Program-made: the position numbers and the translations under genes | Assembly: GCF_000834015.1 (NCBI RefSeq) | Contig: NZ_JXQI01000060.1 | Location: 1 to 64,000 of the forward strand | Direction of reading: 5' to 3' | Length of the DNA stretch: 64,000 bases | DNA from: Prevotella pectinovora | GTDB taxonomy: Bacteria > Bacteroidota > Bacteroidia > Bacteroidales > Bacteroidaceae | Notes under the pieces: model-generated | The model's input: only the letters and a program-made list of their open reading frames with translations | The model's database searches: none | What the model was told of the DNA's origin: nothing | Part shown: positions 8,042 through 15,825 of the stretch, piece by piece | How positions within the stretch are numbered: position 1 is the first letter of the stretch | Layout: each line of letters opens with the position of its first letter

Positions 8042-9175
8042 TTATTGAGCTTGAGTTGAACTGCCAGGGGCATCCGTTACTTCCGGTGAGTCGGCGGTAT
8101 GTTCTGCCGCCTTGTCTTTTGTGACATATCGCTGATAGTAGGCTATCAATATCGTTGTCAGCGGCAGGGCTATGATAAGTCCGATGAATCCGAGCAGCGT
8201 GCCCCACACAGAGAGGGCAAGAAGCAGGATGGCGGGATTCAGTCCCATCGCCTTTCCCATCACCTTCGGCGTCACCACCATGTCTATTATCACCTGCACG
8301 ATGCAGAACACCGCCACGGCACTCGCCAGTATCACCCAGAAGTTCTGTCCTGTGTCGGCAGCCTTGAGCAATGCGAGGAATGCCGTTGGAATCAGGGCGA
8401 AGGTATGCAGATATGGCACGAGGTCCATGATGCCTATCAGTATTCCCAGACCGATAGCCATCGGGAAGTCGATTATCGTGAAACCTATGCAGAAGAGTAT
8501 TCCCATTATCAGCGCCACGAGCGACTGTCCACGGATATAGCTGTTAAGCTCGCGCTCCACGTCTTTCATCAGCGACTGCCAGAACGGGCGCACCTTCTTG
8601 GGGAATATCTTTATCCAGCTCGATGAGAGGTACTCATAGTCGAGCAGGATGAAGAACATATAAAGTAGCGTTATCAGCGACGCCACGATGCTCAATATCA
8701 CGTTTGCCGTCTGGCCGAGCACGCTGAAGAGTTTCGGCATCGCCGACTTGATGGCGTCTGACACGTCTTTGCGTTTGAACACCTGTTCTATCGCCTGTCT
8801 GTTGTCATGCAACCACTGCTGCACCACAGCCTGGAAACTCTCGCCGTTGGTACCCTGCTTGACATATTGCATCACGATGTCGCCGAGTTTCTCAAACTGG
8901 TCTATCATCGGCGGAATGATGAGATAGAACACTCCACCGATGACGGCAAGCACGAACACCAGCGCCACGATAATGGACAGGGCTCGGGTGGGCACATGCA
9001 GTTTATACTGCACGAACTTCACTATCGGATACATCAGATATGCCAGCAGCCAAGCCACGAAGAATGGCAGGAGCACGCTGCTCAGGAAATTCATCGTATA
9101 TAACACGCCGCCCACAAGAAGCACGATACCGAGTATTCGCACAAAGCGGTCGAAAGTAATCTCTTTCTCCAACAT
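8042..9175 (-). CDS. AI-2E family transporter (PerM/TqsA-like permease)
   Basis: This 377-residue membrane protein of the AI-2E exporter superfamily has paired N-terminal hydrophobic helices (residues about 10-85), a soluble segment rich in charged residues (about 90-145), and a C-terminal helix bundle. The bundle carries the conserved LIMGILFCIGF, GLGILIGIMDLVPY and KVMGKAMGLNPAILLLALSVWG-type segments typical of the family. Members include Na+/H+ antiporters and the autoinducer exporter TqsA, so the transported solute is uncertain. The acidic polar tail is not conserved. It is transcribed toward the bidirectional terminator. Confidence 0.88.
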   Translation of the reverse strand: MLEKEITFDRFVRILGIVLLVGGVLYTMNFLSSVLLPFFVAWLLAYLMYPIVKFVQYKLHVPTRALSIIVALVFVLAVIGGVFYLIIPPMIDQFEKLGDIVMQYVKQGTNGESFQAVVQQWLHDNRQAIEQVFKRKDVSDAIKSAMPKLFSVLGQTANVILSIVASLITLLYMFFILLDYEYLSSSWIKIFPKKVRPFWQSLMKDVERELNSYIRGQSLVALIMGILFCIGFTIIDFPMAIGLGILIGIMDLVPYLHTFALIPTAFLALLKAADTGQNFWVILASAVAVFCIVQVIIDMVVTPKVMGKAMGLNPAILLLALSVWGTLLGFIGLIIALPLTTILIAYYQRYVTKDKAAEHTADSPEVTDAPGSSTQAQ

Positions 9176-9286
9176 AAGCTTTTATACTTTTTTTTATTAT
9201 TACAAGTCACACCATTGTTTTATATCCGGCGAGCTACACCTTAATTTATGCAACTGGCCCGACACCACCATGCGTCCTGCCCAAAA

Positions 9287-9880
9287 TCAGCGTCCCTGCA
9301 GCTCGTTGTCATTCACGATGCGCTGGTAACACTCCCTGCAAAGCGGTTCATATTCCATCTGCTCGCCCAGGAGCACACGCTTATCGTTTGCCACGAGCCG
9401 ATGGCTGATATATGCCAACGCTCCGCATTTCACACAGATGGCATGCACCTTGGTCACCTCGTCGGCAATGGCACAAAGGGCGGGCATCGGACCGAAAGGC
9501 TTGCCCTGGAAGTCCATGTCGAGCCCTGCCACGATGACTCTCACACCACGGTTGGCAAGGTCGTTGCACACGTCCACCACTCCATCGTCGAGAAACTGTG
9601 CCTCGTCGATACCCACCACATCGATGTCCGACGAGAGCAAGGCGATGGTAGACGATGAGTCTATCGGTGTGCTCGGTATCGAATGCTGGTCATGGCTCAC
9701 CACATCCACATCGGAATAGCGGGTGTCGAGCGACGGCTTGAAAATCTCCACTTTCTGCTTGGCAAACTTAGCCCTTTTCATTCTCCTTATCAGCTCCTCT
9801 GTCTTTCCGGAAAACATAGAGCCGCACACCACTTCTATCCTTCCGGGACGGTGTGTCTCCCCTGCTAAATTATTGTTCAT
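9287..9880 (-). CDS. tdk: Thymidine kinase (type II)
   Basis: It phosphorylates thymidine with ATP in the salvage pathway. The 197-residue protein has a P-loop [10 protein letters not shown] near residues 20-29, the DEAQF motif holding the catalytic Glu, and two zinc-knuckle pairs, CVKC and CREC, in the C-terminal lasso region. The start at 9880 ([11 protein letters not shown]) is chosen because an upstream in-frame ATG at 9898 lies inside or ahead of the predicted -7 box (9888-9895) and would not be transcribed. The ATG then sits only a few bases from the expected transcription start, so the mRNA is nearly leaderless. It is divergent from rsmI. Confidence 0.95.
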   Translation of the reverse strand: MNNNLAGETHRPGRIEVVCGSMFSGKTEELIRRMKRAKFAKQKVEIFKPSLDTRYSDVDVVSHDQHSIPSTPIDSSSTIALLSSDIDVVGIDEAQFLDDGVVDVCNDLANRGVRVIVAGLDMDFQGKPFGPMPALCAIADEVTKVHAICVKCGALAYISHRLVANDKRVLLGEQMEYEPLCRECYQRIVNDNELQGR

Positions 9881-9887
9881 TTGAGCA

Positions 9888-9919
9888 CAAAAGTACAAAG
9901 ACGTTTTAAAAATTGCAAA
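9888..9919 (-). promoter_or_regulatory. tdk promoter
   Basis: On the minus strand TTTG (9916-9919) and TACTTTTG (9888-9895) are exactly 20 bases apart, and the tdk ATG begins 8 bases past the -7 box. Confidence 0.75.
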
Positions 9920-9934
9920 GAAACTATCAGTTTT

Positions 9935-9966
9935 TTTGCTCCTCCTGATTAATATCCTTATATTTG
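9935..9966 (+). promoter_or_regulatory. rsmI promoter
   Basis: TTTG (9935-9938) and TATATTTG (9959-9966) are 20 bases apart. The ATG at 9975 begins 9 bases past the -7 box. Confidence 0.75.
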
Positions 9967-9974
9967 TGGCTCAT

Positions 9975-10736
9975 ATGGGAACATTGTATATCGTGCCGAC
10001 GCCTGTCGGCAATATGGAGGACATGACGCTTCGCGCCATCCGCATCCTGAAGGAGGCCGACCTGGTGCTTGCCGAGGATACCCGCACATCGGGCATCCTG
10101 CTGAAGCATTTTGAGATAAAGAACCAGCTTATGGCACACCACAAGTTCAACGAACACGGCACATCTGCCGGCATCGTGGAGCGGTTGAAGGGTGGACAGA
10201 CTGTGGCCCTCATCAGCGACGCCGGCACTCCCGGCATCAGCGACCCTGGCTTCTATCTCGCCAGAGAGGCTGTGGCTGCCGGCATCACGGTGCAGTGTCT
10301 GCCTGGCGCAACGGCATTCGTGCCGGCGATAGTGGCATCGGGACTTCCCTGCGACCGTTTCTGCTTCGAGGGTTTCCTGCCTCAGAAGAAGGGACGCGCC
10401 ACTCGTCTGGAGAGCCTCACCGAGGAGTCGCGCACGATGATTTTCTATGAGTCGCCATACCGTGTGGTGAAGACGCTCAAGCAGTTTGCCGAATATTTCG
10501 GCGGTGACCGACAGGTGAGCGCCTGCCGCGAGATTTCAAAGATACACGAAGAGAGCGTCAGAGGCACCCTCGACGAGGTGATAGCACATTTCGAGGAGAT
10601 TCCGCCGAAGGGCGAATTCGTAATCGTGCTCGCCGGAAGGCCGGAGGAGAAGAAGGACAAGAAGGAGAACAGGCAGAAGAAGGAAAGGAGAGGCAACCGA
10701 CCTGCCCCTGCCGAAGACGAAGAACAAGGAGAATAA
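9975..10736 (+). CDS. rsmI: 16S rRNA (cytidine1402-2'-O)-methyltransferase
   Basis: RsmI methylates the ribose of C1402 in 16S rRNA using S-adenosylmethionine. The 253-residue product has the tetrapyrrole-methylase fold: GTLYIVPTPVGNMEDMTLRA at the N terminus, AEDTRTSG, the SDAGTPGISDPG glycine loop near residues 78-89, and PGATAFVPA. The C terminus carries a Lys/Glu-rich basic tail after FVIVLAGRPEEKK, which may help RNA binding. The open frame extends upstream to 9936, but the methyltransferase fold begins at 9975 and the promoter -7 box lies at 9959-9966, so the shorter start is preferred. Confidence 0.95.
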   Translation: MGTLYIVPTPVGNMEDMTLRAIRILKEADLVLAEDTRTSGILLKHFEIKNQLMAHHKFNEHGTSAGIVERLKGGQTVALISDAGTPGISDPGFYLAREAVAAGITVQCLPGATAFVPAIVASGLPCDRFCFEGFLPQKKGRATRLESLTEESRTMIFYESPYRVVKTLKQFAEYFGGDRQVSACREISKIHEESVRGTLDEVIAHFEEIPPKGEFVIVLAGRPEEKKDKKENRQKKERRGNRPAPAEDEEQGE

Positions 10737-10808
10737 AAGGTAACCCCAATATAACTTTAGAAAAAGTTAAACAACAAGAAAAGTAAAAGAACGGAAAATA
10801 AGATACTC

Positions 10809-11657
10809 ATGAAAAAGATTCTATTTATCGTGTTCTGCCTGGCGACGATAGTTGCCTGCAAGAACGAGAAGGCAACGGGCGAACTGTCTAACATAGTACA
10901 GAACGACTCACTTCAGAAAATCATCGCCCAGCGCGACCAGGAGATAAACGACATGGTGGGAATGCTCAACGACGTGGAAGAGGGATTCCGCGCCATCAAC
11001 AAGGCTGAAGAGCGTGTCACCATAGCCAAAGAGGGCGAGGGACAGAACAAGCAGGAGCAGATAAAAGAAAACATCCAGTTCATACAGCAGCGCATGCAGC
11101 AGAACCGCGAGCTCATCGCCAAACTGCAGCAGCAGATGAGAGAGAGCTCTTTCAAGAGTAGCGAACTGAAACGCACCGTTGACAATCTCATAAAGCAGAT
11201 GGAGGAAAAGGACGAACAGCTGAAGCAGCTGCGTGCCGAACTTGCCGCCAAAGACATACACATCGCCGAGCTTGACCAGACCATCAGCGACCTGAACACG
11301 AACATGAGCGATCTCAAGACGGAGAGCGAACAGAAGACCCAGACCATCAATTCGCAGGACAAGCAGCTCAACACGGCATGGTTTGCCTTCGGTACGAAGA
11401 AGGAACTCAAGGCGCAGAACATCCTCGTGAAGGGCAAGGTGCTGCAGGGCAACTTCAACAAGAGCTACTTCACCAAGATAGATATCCGCGTGGAGAAGGA
11501 AATCAAACTGTATTCCAAATCGGCAAAAATCCTCACCATGCACCCATCGAGCAGCTACTCGCTCACCACAGATGCCAAAGACCAGTATGTTTTGCGCATC
11601 ACGAACCCTGACATCTTCTGGAGCACAAGCAAGTATCTCGTAATCCAGGTGAAATAA
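10809..11657 (+). CDS. Coiled-coil lipoprotein of unknown function
   Basis: This 282-residue protein has a type II signal peptide with Cys17 in TIVACKN, so it is predicted to be lipid-anchored in the periplasm or outer membrane. From about residue 35 to 195 it is a long coiled coil (heptads rich in Gln, Glu and Leu, such as ELIAKLQQQMRESSFKSSEL and VDNLIKQMEEKDEQLKQLRA). A small globular C-terminal domain of about 85 residues follows, beginning around FAFGTKKELKAQNILVKGKV. I do not recognise a characterised function. It follows rsmI by 72 bases on the same strand. Confidence 0.75.
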   Translation: MKKILFIVFCLATIVACKNEKATGELSNIVQNDSLQKIIAQRDQEINDMVGMLNDVEEGFRAINKAEERVTIAKEGEGQNKQEQIKENIQFIQQRMQQNRELIAKLQQQMRESSFKSSELKRTVDNLIKQMEEKDEQLKQLRAELAAKDIHIAELDQTISDLNTNMSDLKTESEQKTQTINSQDKQLNTAWFAFGTKKELKAQNILVKGKVLQGNFNKSYFTKIDIRVEKEIKLYSKSAKILTMHPSSSYSLTTDAKDQYVLRITNPDIFWSTSKYLVIQVK

Positions 11658-11701
11658 TACTGACTGCCCACAACGGGACAACAGACTGAAAAAAATACCG
11701 G

Positions 11702-11753
11702 CAAGAGGTTGGACCTGCGGACTCCGCGGTTCTACCTCTTGTCTTTTTTATAT
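11702..11753 (+). terminator. Terminator of the coiled-coil lipoprotein gene
   Basis: CAAGAGGT pairs with ACCTCTTG around an inner GC-rich hairpin (TGCGG.CCGCG), and a T run follows. Confidence 0.85.
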
Positions 11754-12091
11754 AATACTGGCAAAAGCGGAACTCGGAACGGCAAAAGTTCTCAAACGGC
11801 CTTTTACATAAACACTTCTGCCCGCCAATCATAAACTGAAAATACAATGTGTATAAGCGTTGATGCACTCTGATTTAACCACGAAAATCAAAGAAACCTT
11901 TACCGCCGCTGCAATATTTGTTAATCAATCGTTGTTAACGAATATTAAAAGAAAAACTTAAAGTAAAAACTGCACGACATAAAGCTAAATCGCTAAAAAT
12001 CAGTGGCTAAGAAATTTTCACAACATTGCAACCCCTTGAAGGCATGGGCTTGAAAAGATGTAAAAGGCATTGTGAAGTCGCTTTTTTTTAT
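11754..12091. other. Non-coding, nothing recognised
   Basis: This stretch is AT-rich with only short frames, and no repeat or RNA family is recognised. It ends at the promoter of the NlpC/P60 gene. Confidence 0.4.
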
Positions 12092-12323
12092 TATCTTTGT
12101 ACCGCAAACTAATTAAAATGGCTGCCGAAAGTCAACAGGGAGAAGGATAATGTCGTTTATTGTCATCCCGATTCCAAGCCCGGCAGGCCAGAACCTAATG
12201 CGCTTAATGAACCATCGTCACACCCAAGAGTGAACCCACATGAAACATGTATGGGTATAGTTTCTTTTTGTGCCTGCCAGGAAACAGGCAAGATGACGGC
12301 GCATAAAAAAACGAAAACGGAAT
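12092..12323 (+). promoter_or_regulatory. Promoter and long structured leader of the NlpC/P60 gene
   Basis: TATCTTTG at 12092-12099 predicts a leader of about 220 bases. It contains at least two clear hairpins: ACCCACATG/CATGTATGGGT (12234-12256) and TGCCTG/CAGGCA (12271-12290). A further GC-rich segment around 12120-12200 lacks a reading frame. No known riboswitch consensus was recognised. Confidence 0.5.
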
Positions 12324-12875
12324 ATGAACATTAAAAAAAGCATCAAGATCGCTCTCGCAGCATTGTTCGTGGCTGTCACACCGACATTCGCACAGCTGCC
12401 AGACAACGATAACGACCAGACAGACGAAATCGACAACTATGACTTCCTGTATTCGGAAGACGGCAATGTGGACAACTACGACGTTGCTTCAATGGAGAAC
12501 CTCATGGACGAGGCATTCTCGCTCATCGGCACACGCTATCGCTCAGGAGCATCGGGTCCCGGCGGCTTCGACTGCTCGGGATTCACAAGCTATCTCTACA
12601 AGCAGATGGGAATAGACCTCAACCGTTCTTCTCGCGGACAATACACCCAGGGCGAGGCTGTGGCAAGCAGCAATCTGCAGACCGGCGACCTCGTGTTCTT
12701 CACCAGTCCCCGTTCCGGCAAGGGTATCGGCCACGTGGGAATCGTGGTTGACTACGACCCGATGAACGGCAACTTCAGTTTCATCCACGCCAGCATAAAG
12801 GGCGTGAAGGTGAGCCAGAGCACAGAGCCTTACTACTCTCGCCGCTATGTGGGCGCAAGAAGGATTACTCAATAA
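12324..12875 (+). CDS. NlpC/P60 family cell-wall hydrolase
   Basis: This secreted C40-family cysteine peptidase probably cleaves D-Glu to diamino acid bonds in murein stem peptides. The 183-residue precursor has a signal peptide (residues about 1-23, ending TFAQ), a short acidic spacer, and the catalytic domain from about residue 60. Cys84 sits in GGFDCSGF, His137 in GHVGIV, and the third polar residue is His155 in FIHASIKG. The domain alone is typical of small Bacteroidetes Spr-like proteins. The CapA-like gene follows at 25 bases, suggesting one operon. Confidence 0.92.
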   Translation: MNIKKSIKIALAALFVAVTPTFAQLPDNDNDQTDEIDNYDFLYSEDGNVDNYDVASMENLMDEAFSLIGTRYRSGASGPGGFDCSGFTSYLYKQMGIDLNRSSRGQYTQGEAVASSNLQTGDLVFFTSPRSGKGIGHVGIVVDYDPMNGNFSFIHASIKGVKVSQSTEPYYSRRYVGARRITQ

Positions 12876-12900
12876 CACACGTATACTATAAAAATCTCTT

Positions 12901-14052
12901 ATGAAAGCATTAGCTTCATTGATGATAATTGCAGGGATATCCATCGCCTGCACTTCAACGGGCACCGAGCGCAAAGGCTCTGTGCCCGTTGGCGTTTCCG
13001 ACACTATAGCAGCCAAGGCTCCTGCCGACAAGGGAAAGCAGGCACCTGCGGCAAGTATGACATCTGACAGAAGAGCCAAGGGCGGCACACTGAACCTTGC
13101 CTTCGTGGGCGACATAATGCCGGGCACTACATTCCCCGACAGCCGTCTGCCGGAGAAAGACGGTGCCACGCTCTTCAAGGATGTGGACAGCATCCTGACA
13201 GCTGCCGACGTGGCGGCAGGAAATATGGAGGGCGCCCTCGCCGATGAGGGGGAGACGACGAAGAAGGGTGGCAAATTCAGCTACTCCTTCCGTGTGCCAA
13301 CCCGCTACGGCAAACTGATTGCCGATGCCGGTTTCGACTTCATGAGCATGGCGAACAACCATGCCTTCGATTTCGGTCTCGACGGCGTGAAATCCACCGA
13401 GGCCACTCTCCATTCCAACGGCATAGCATATTCGGGCATCGGCGGAAGAAAGGAAAGTGCGATAGTGGAACGCAACGGCATCAGATACGGATTCTGCGCC
13501 TTCGGCCACAACTCTTACACACTGAAGCATGCCGACCAGGAGAACGTGAAGAGGATTATCGGCAATCTCAGAGAGAAAGCCGACATCGTGATAGTGTCGT
13601 TCCACGGCGGAGCGGAGGGCACGGCACACAAACACTTGCCACAGGGCAAGGAGATGTTCCTCGGAGAGAACCGCGGCGACCTGAGAAACTTCGCCCACTT
13701 CTGCATAGACAACGGTGCTGACGTGGTGTATGGCCACGGACCGCATGTGGTGAGGGCTGTGGAACTATACAAGAATCATTTCATAGCATACAGTCTCGGC
13801 AATTTCTGCACTCCATACGGCGTGAACATCAGCGGCATATCGGGTTATGCTCCGGTGCTGCAGCTCACCGTCAACGCAGCCGACGGCACTTTCGTCGGCG
13901 GAAAGATAAACTCTTTCATCCAGCAACGCGGCAAGGGTCCGCGTCGCGACCCTCTGAACCTTGTGGCGAAAGAGATACGGAGTCTGACGAATGCTGACTT
14001 CAGCAATCCGAAGCTCACTATTGCCAACGACGGCACGATAAGCAAAAGATAA
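12901..14052 (+). CDS. CapA/PgsA-like calcineurin-fold lipoprotein
   Basis: This 383-residue protein belongs to the CapA family of metallophosphatase-like proteins, named after the poly-gamma-glutamate capsule protein. An N-terminal lipoprotein signal ends at Cys17 (SIACTST). The fold starts at about residue 62 with LNLAFVGDIMPG. The metal-site segments follow as GNMEGAL, MANNHAFDFG, SFHGGAEG and YGHGPHVVR, and the late SLGNFC segment is also present. No capsule poly-glutamate genes accompany it, so the family name should not be read as its function; a phosphodiesterase or polymer-release role at the envelope is possible. It follows the NlpC/P60 gene. Confidence 0.85.
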   Translation: MKALASLMIIAGISIACTSTGTERKGSVPVGVSDTIAAKAPADKGKQAPAASMTSDRRAKGGTLNLAFVGDIMPGTTFPDSRLPEKDGATLFKDVDSILTAADVAAGNMEGALADEGETTKKGGKFSYSFRVPTRYGKLIADAGFDFMSMANNHAFDFGLDGVKSTEATLHSNGIAYSGIGGRKESAIVERNGIRYGFCAFGHNSYTLKHADQENVKRIIGNLREKADIVIVSFHGGAEGTAHKHLPQGKEMFLGENRGDLRNFAHFCIDNGADVVYGHGPHVVRAVELYKNHFIAYSLGNFCTPYGVNISGISGYAPVLQLTVNAADGTFVGGKINSFIQQRGKGPRRDPLNLVAKEIRSLTNADFSNPKLTIANDGTISKR

Positions 14053-14060
14053 TACTAATT

Positions 14061-14104
14061 AATGGCATTTCGGTTGGAAATGCCATTTTATATTTTTATC
14101 TTTG
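14061..14104 (+). terminator. Terminator followed by promoter between capA-like and nucleotidase genes
   Basis: ATGGCATTTC pairs with GAAATGCCAT and a T-rich stretch follows, ending the upstream operon. TATCTTTG at 14097-14104 immediately starts a new transcript. A frame that opens at 14062 is therefore not the true start of the next gene. Confidence 0.8.
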
Positions 14105-14163
14105 CAATGATAAGATATGCTGCACCTCAGCATAAGACAAAGAAGACACAAAAATATATAAGT

Positions 14164-14928
14164 ATGAACAAACAGTTATCAATTACATTTGTCGCGGCGG
14201 CTACGATGCTTTCTGCCTCTTGCGTCTCCCATTATGAGATGCAGAACGTGGACAGGAGCCGAATCCTGATCGACAGCAGATACGACAAGGCTGATGCCAA
14301 GTCGGAAGCCTTCATAGCTCCATTCAGAGCTCAAGTGGACAGCGTGATGGGGCCGGTGGTAGGCAAGACGGCAAAGGCTCTTGAGAGCTACCAGCCGGAG
14401 AGTCCGTTGTCTAACCTCCTTTCCGACATACTGCTCTGGAGCGGAAAGGACTTCGGCGAGAAGCCAGACTTCGCAGTATACAACGTTGGCGGAATACGTG
14501 CGGCTTTCCCAAAAGGAAACATCACGTATGGCGATGTGCTCGATGTGGCACCGTTTGAAAACAAGCTCTGCTTCTGTTCGCTGACCGGCGAGAAGGTGAC
14601 GGAACTCTTCCAGCAGATGGCTGGATGGGGCGGCCAGGGCGTGAGTCAAGGTGTGGCGGCAGTAATGGACAAGGACCTGCATCTGCTGAGCCTGAAGATA
14701 AACGGCGAGGAGGTGGACCCTAAACGTGTATACCGCATCGCCACTCTCGACTATGTGGCTGAGGGCAACGACAGGATGGTAGCTTTCAAGAGCAAGACCG
14801 ACGTGAAGAATCCTGGCGGCAAAAAGAACAACGTGCGCGACCTCATCATCAGATATTTCAAGGAAGCCTCGGCAAAGGGCATCGTAATCGACGCCAATGT
14901 AGAGGGAAGATTCGTAAGAAACAAATAA
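14164..14928 (+). CDS. 5'-nucleotidase C-terminal domain lipoprotein
   Basis: This 254-residue lipoprotein (Cys20 in LSASCVSH) corresponds to the C-terminal substrate-binding domain of UshA-type 5'-nucleotidases, which holds the nucleotide base while the N-terminal metallophosphatase domain cleaves the phosphate. Visible family segments are SPLSNLLSDILLW, FAVYNVGGIRAAFPKGNITYGDV and FENKLCFCSLTGEKV. The start at 14164 follows the promoter at 14097-14104 and gives a proper signal peptide; the longer frame from 14062 begins inside a terminator. The partner catalytic domain is encoded by the next gene, 10 bases downstream, in reversed order compared with the usual single polypeptide. Confidence 0.9.
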   Translation: MNKQLSITFVAAATMLSASCVSHYEMQNVDRSRILIDSRYDKADAKSEAFIAPFRAQVDSVMGPVVGKTAKALESYQPESPLSNLLSDILLWSGKDFGEKPDFAVYNVGGIRAAFPKGNITYGDVLDVAPFENKLCFCSLTGEKVTELFQQMAGWGGQGVSQGVAAVMDKDLHLLSLKINGEEVDPKRVYRIATLDYVAEGNDRMVAFKSKTDVKNPGGKKNNVRDLIIRYFKEASAKGIVIDANVEGRFVRNK

Positions 14929-14938
14929 CCACGACACT

Positions 14939-15784
14939 ATGAACTACAAGAAGATATTCCTTATCGCCTTGATGTGCGCCACGATCAGTTGCGCATCGGC
15001 GAAGATAAAGAAGCTGGTGATTCTCCACACCAACGACACCCACAGTTGTGTAATGCCTCTGAAGACCACTCTTAAAGACACTCTCGTGGCAGGACGCGGC
15101 GGATTCCTGCGCCGTCTGGAGATGGTGAAGGAGCAAAGGGCTGCCAATCCGCAGCTGCTGCTGTTCGACAGCGGTGACTTTTCACAGGGTTCGCCATACT
15201 ATTCCATGTTCCGCGGCAACGTGGAGATTGGTCTCATGAACATGATGGGCTATGATGCCGCTACCATCGGAAACCACGAATTCGACTTCGGCATCGAAAA
15301 CATGGCACGCATCTTCAAGATGGCGGAATTCCCCATCGTATGTGCCAACTATGACTTCAGCGGCACTTGTCTGGAGGGCATCGTGAAGCCTTACACCATC
15401 ATAAAGAGAGGCGGAATGAAAATCGGAGTGTTCGGCCTGGCGCCGGAACTCGACGGACTGGTGTCGGCAAAGAACTGTCCGGGAGTGAAATACCTCGACC
15501 CTGTGGAGAAGGCGCAGCAGACTGCCGACTATCTGAAGCTGAAGGAGAAATGCGACATCGTGATATGTCTCTCGCATCTGGGATGGAACGAAGACGCCAT
15601 GAACGACAAGGTGATGATGGCAAAGACACGCAACATCGACCTCGTGCTCGGCGGACACTCTCACTCCATGTTCAAAGAGCTGAAATATGCCAAGAACCTC
15701 GACGGCAAGAGCATCGGCAACGACCAGAACGGCAAGAGCGGCATCTACGTGGGCAAACTGGTCATCGACATGAAGAAGAAATGA
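14939..15784 (+). CDS. 5'-nucleotidase N-terminal (metallophosphatase) domain protein
   Basis: This 281-residue exported protein is the catalytic half of a UshA/YfkN-type nucleotidase. A signal peptide (residues about 1-20) is followed by the metal-ligand series LHTNDTHS, FDSGDFSQGSPY, IGNHEFDFG, LSHLGWNED and VLGGHSHS. It lacks the C-terminal 5'-nucleotidase domain, which is supplied by the preceding gene. Together the two products could form a periplasmic nucleotide or phosphate-ester hydrolase, with the lipoprotein anchoring the catalytic partner; this pairing is inferred from adjacency. Confidence 0.9.
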   Translation: MNYKKIFLIALMCATISCASAKIKKLVILHTNDTHSCVMPLKTTLKDTLVAGRGGFLRRLEMVKEQRAANPQLLLFDSGDFSQGSPYYSMFRGNVEIGLMNMMGYDAATIGNHEFDFGIENMARIFKMAEFPIVCANYDFSGTCLEGIVKPYTIIKRGGMKIGVFGLAPELDGLVSAKNCPGVKYLDPVEKAQQTADYLKLKEKCDIVICLSHLGWNEDAMNDKVMMAKTRNIDLVLGGHSHSMFKELKYAKNLDGKSIGNDQNGKSGIYVGKLVIDMKKK

Positions 15785-15825
15785 CAAGTCTGTAAACTTG
15801 TGAAACGGCAATAATTTATTTACAC

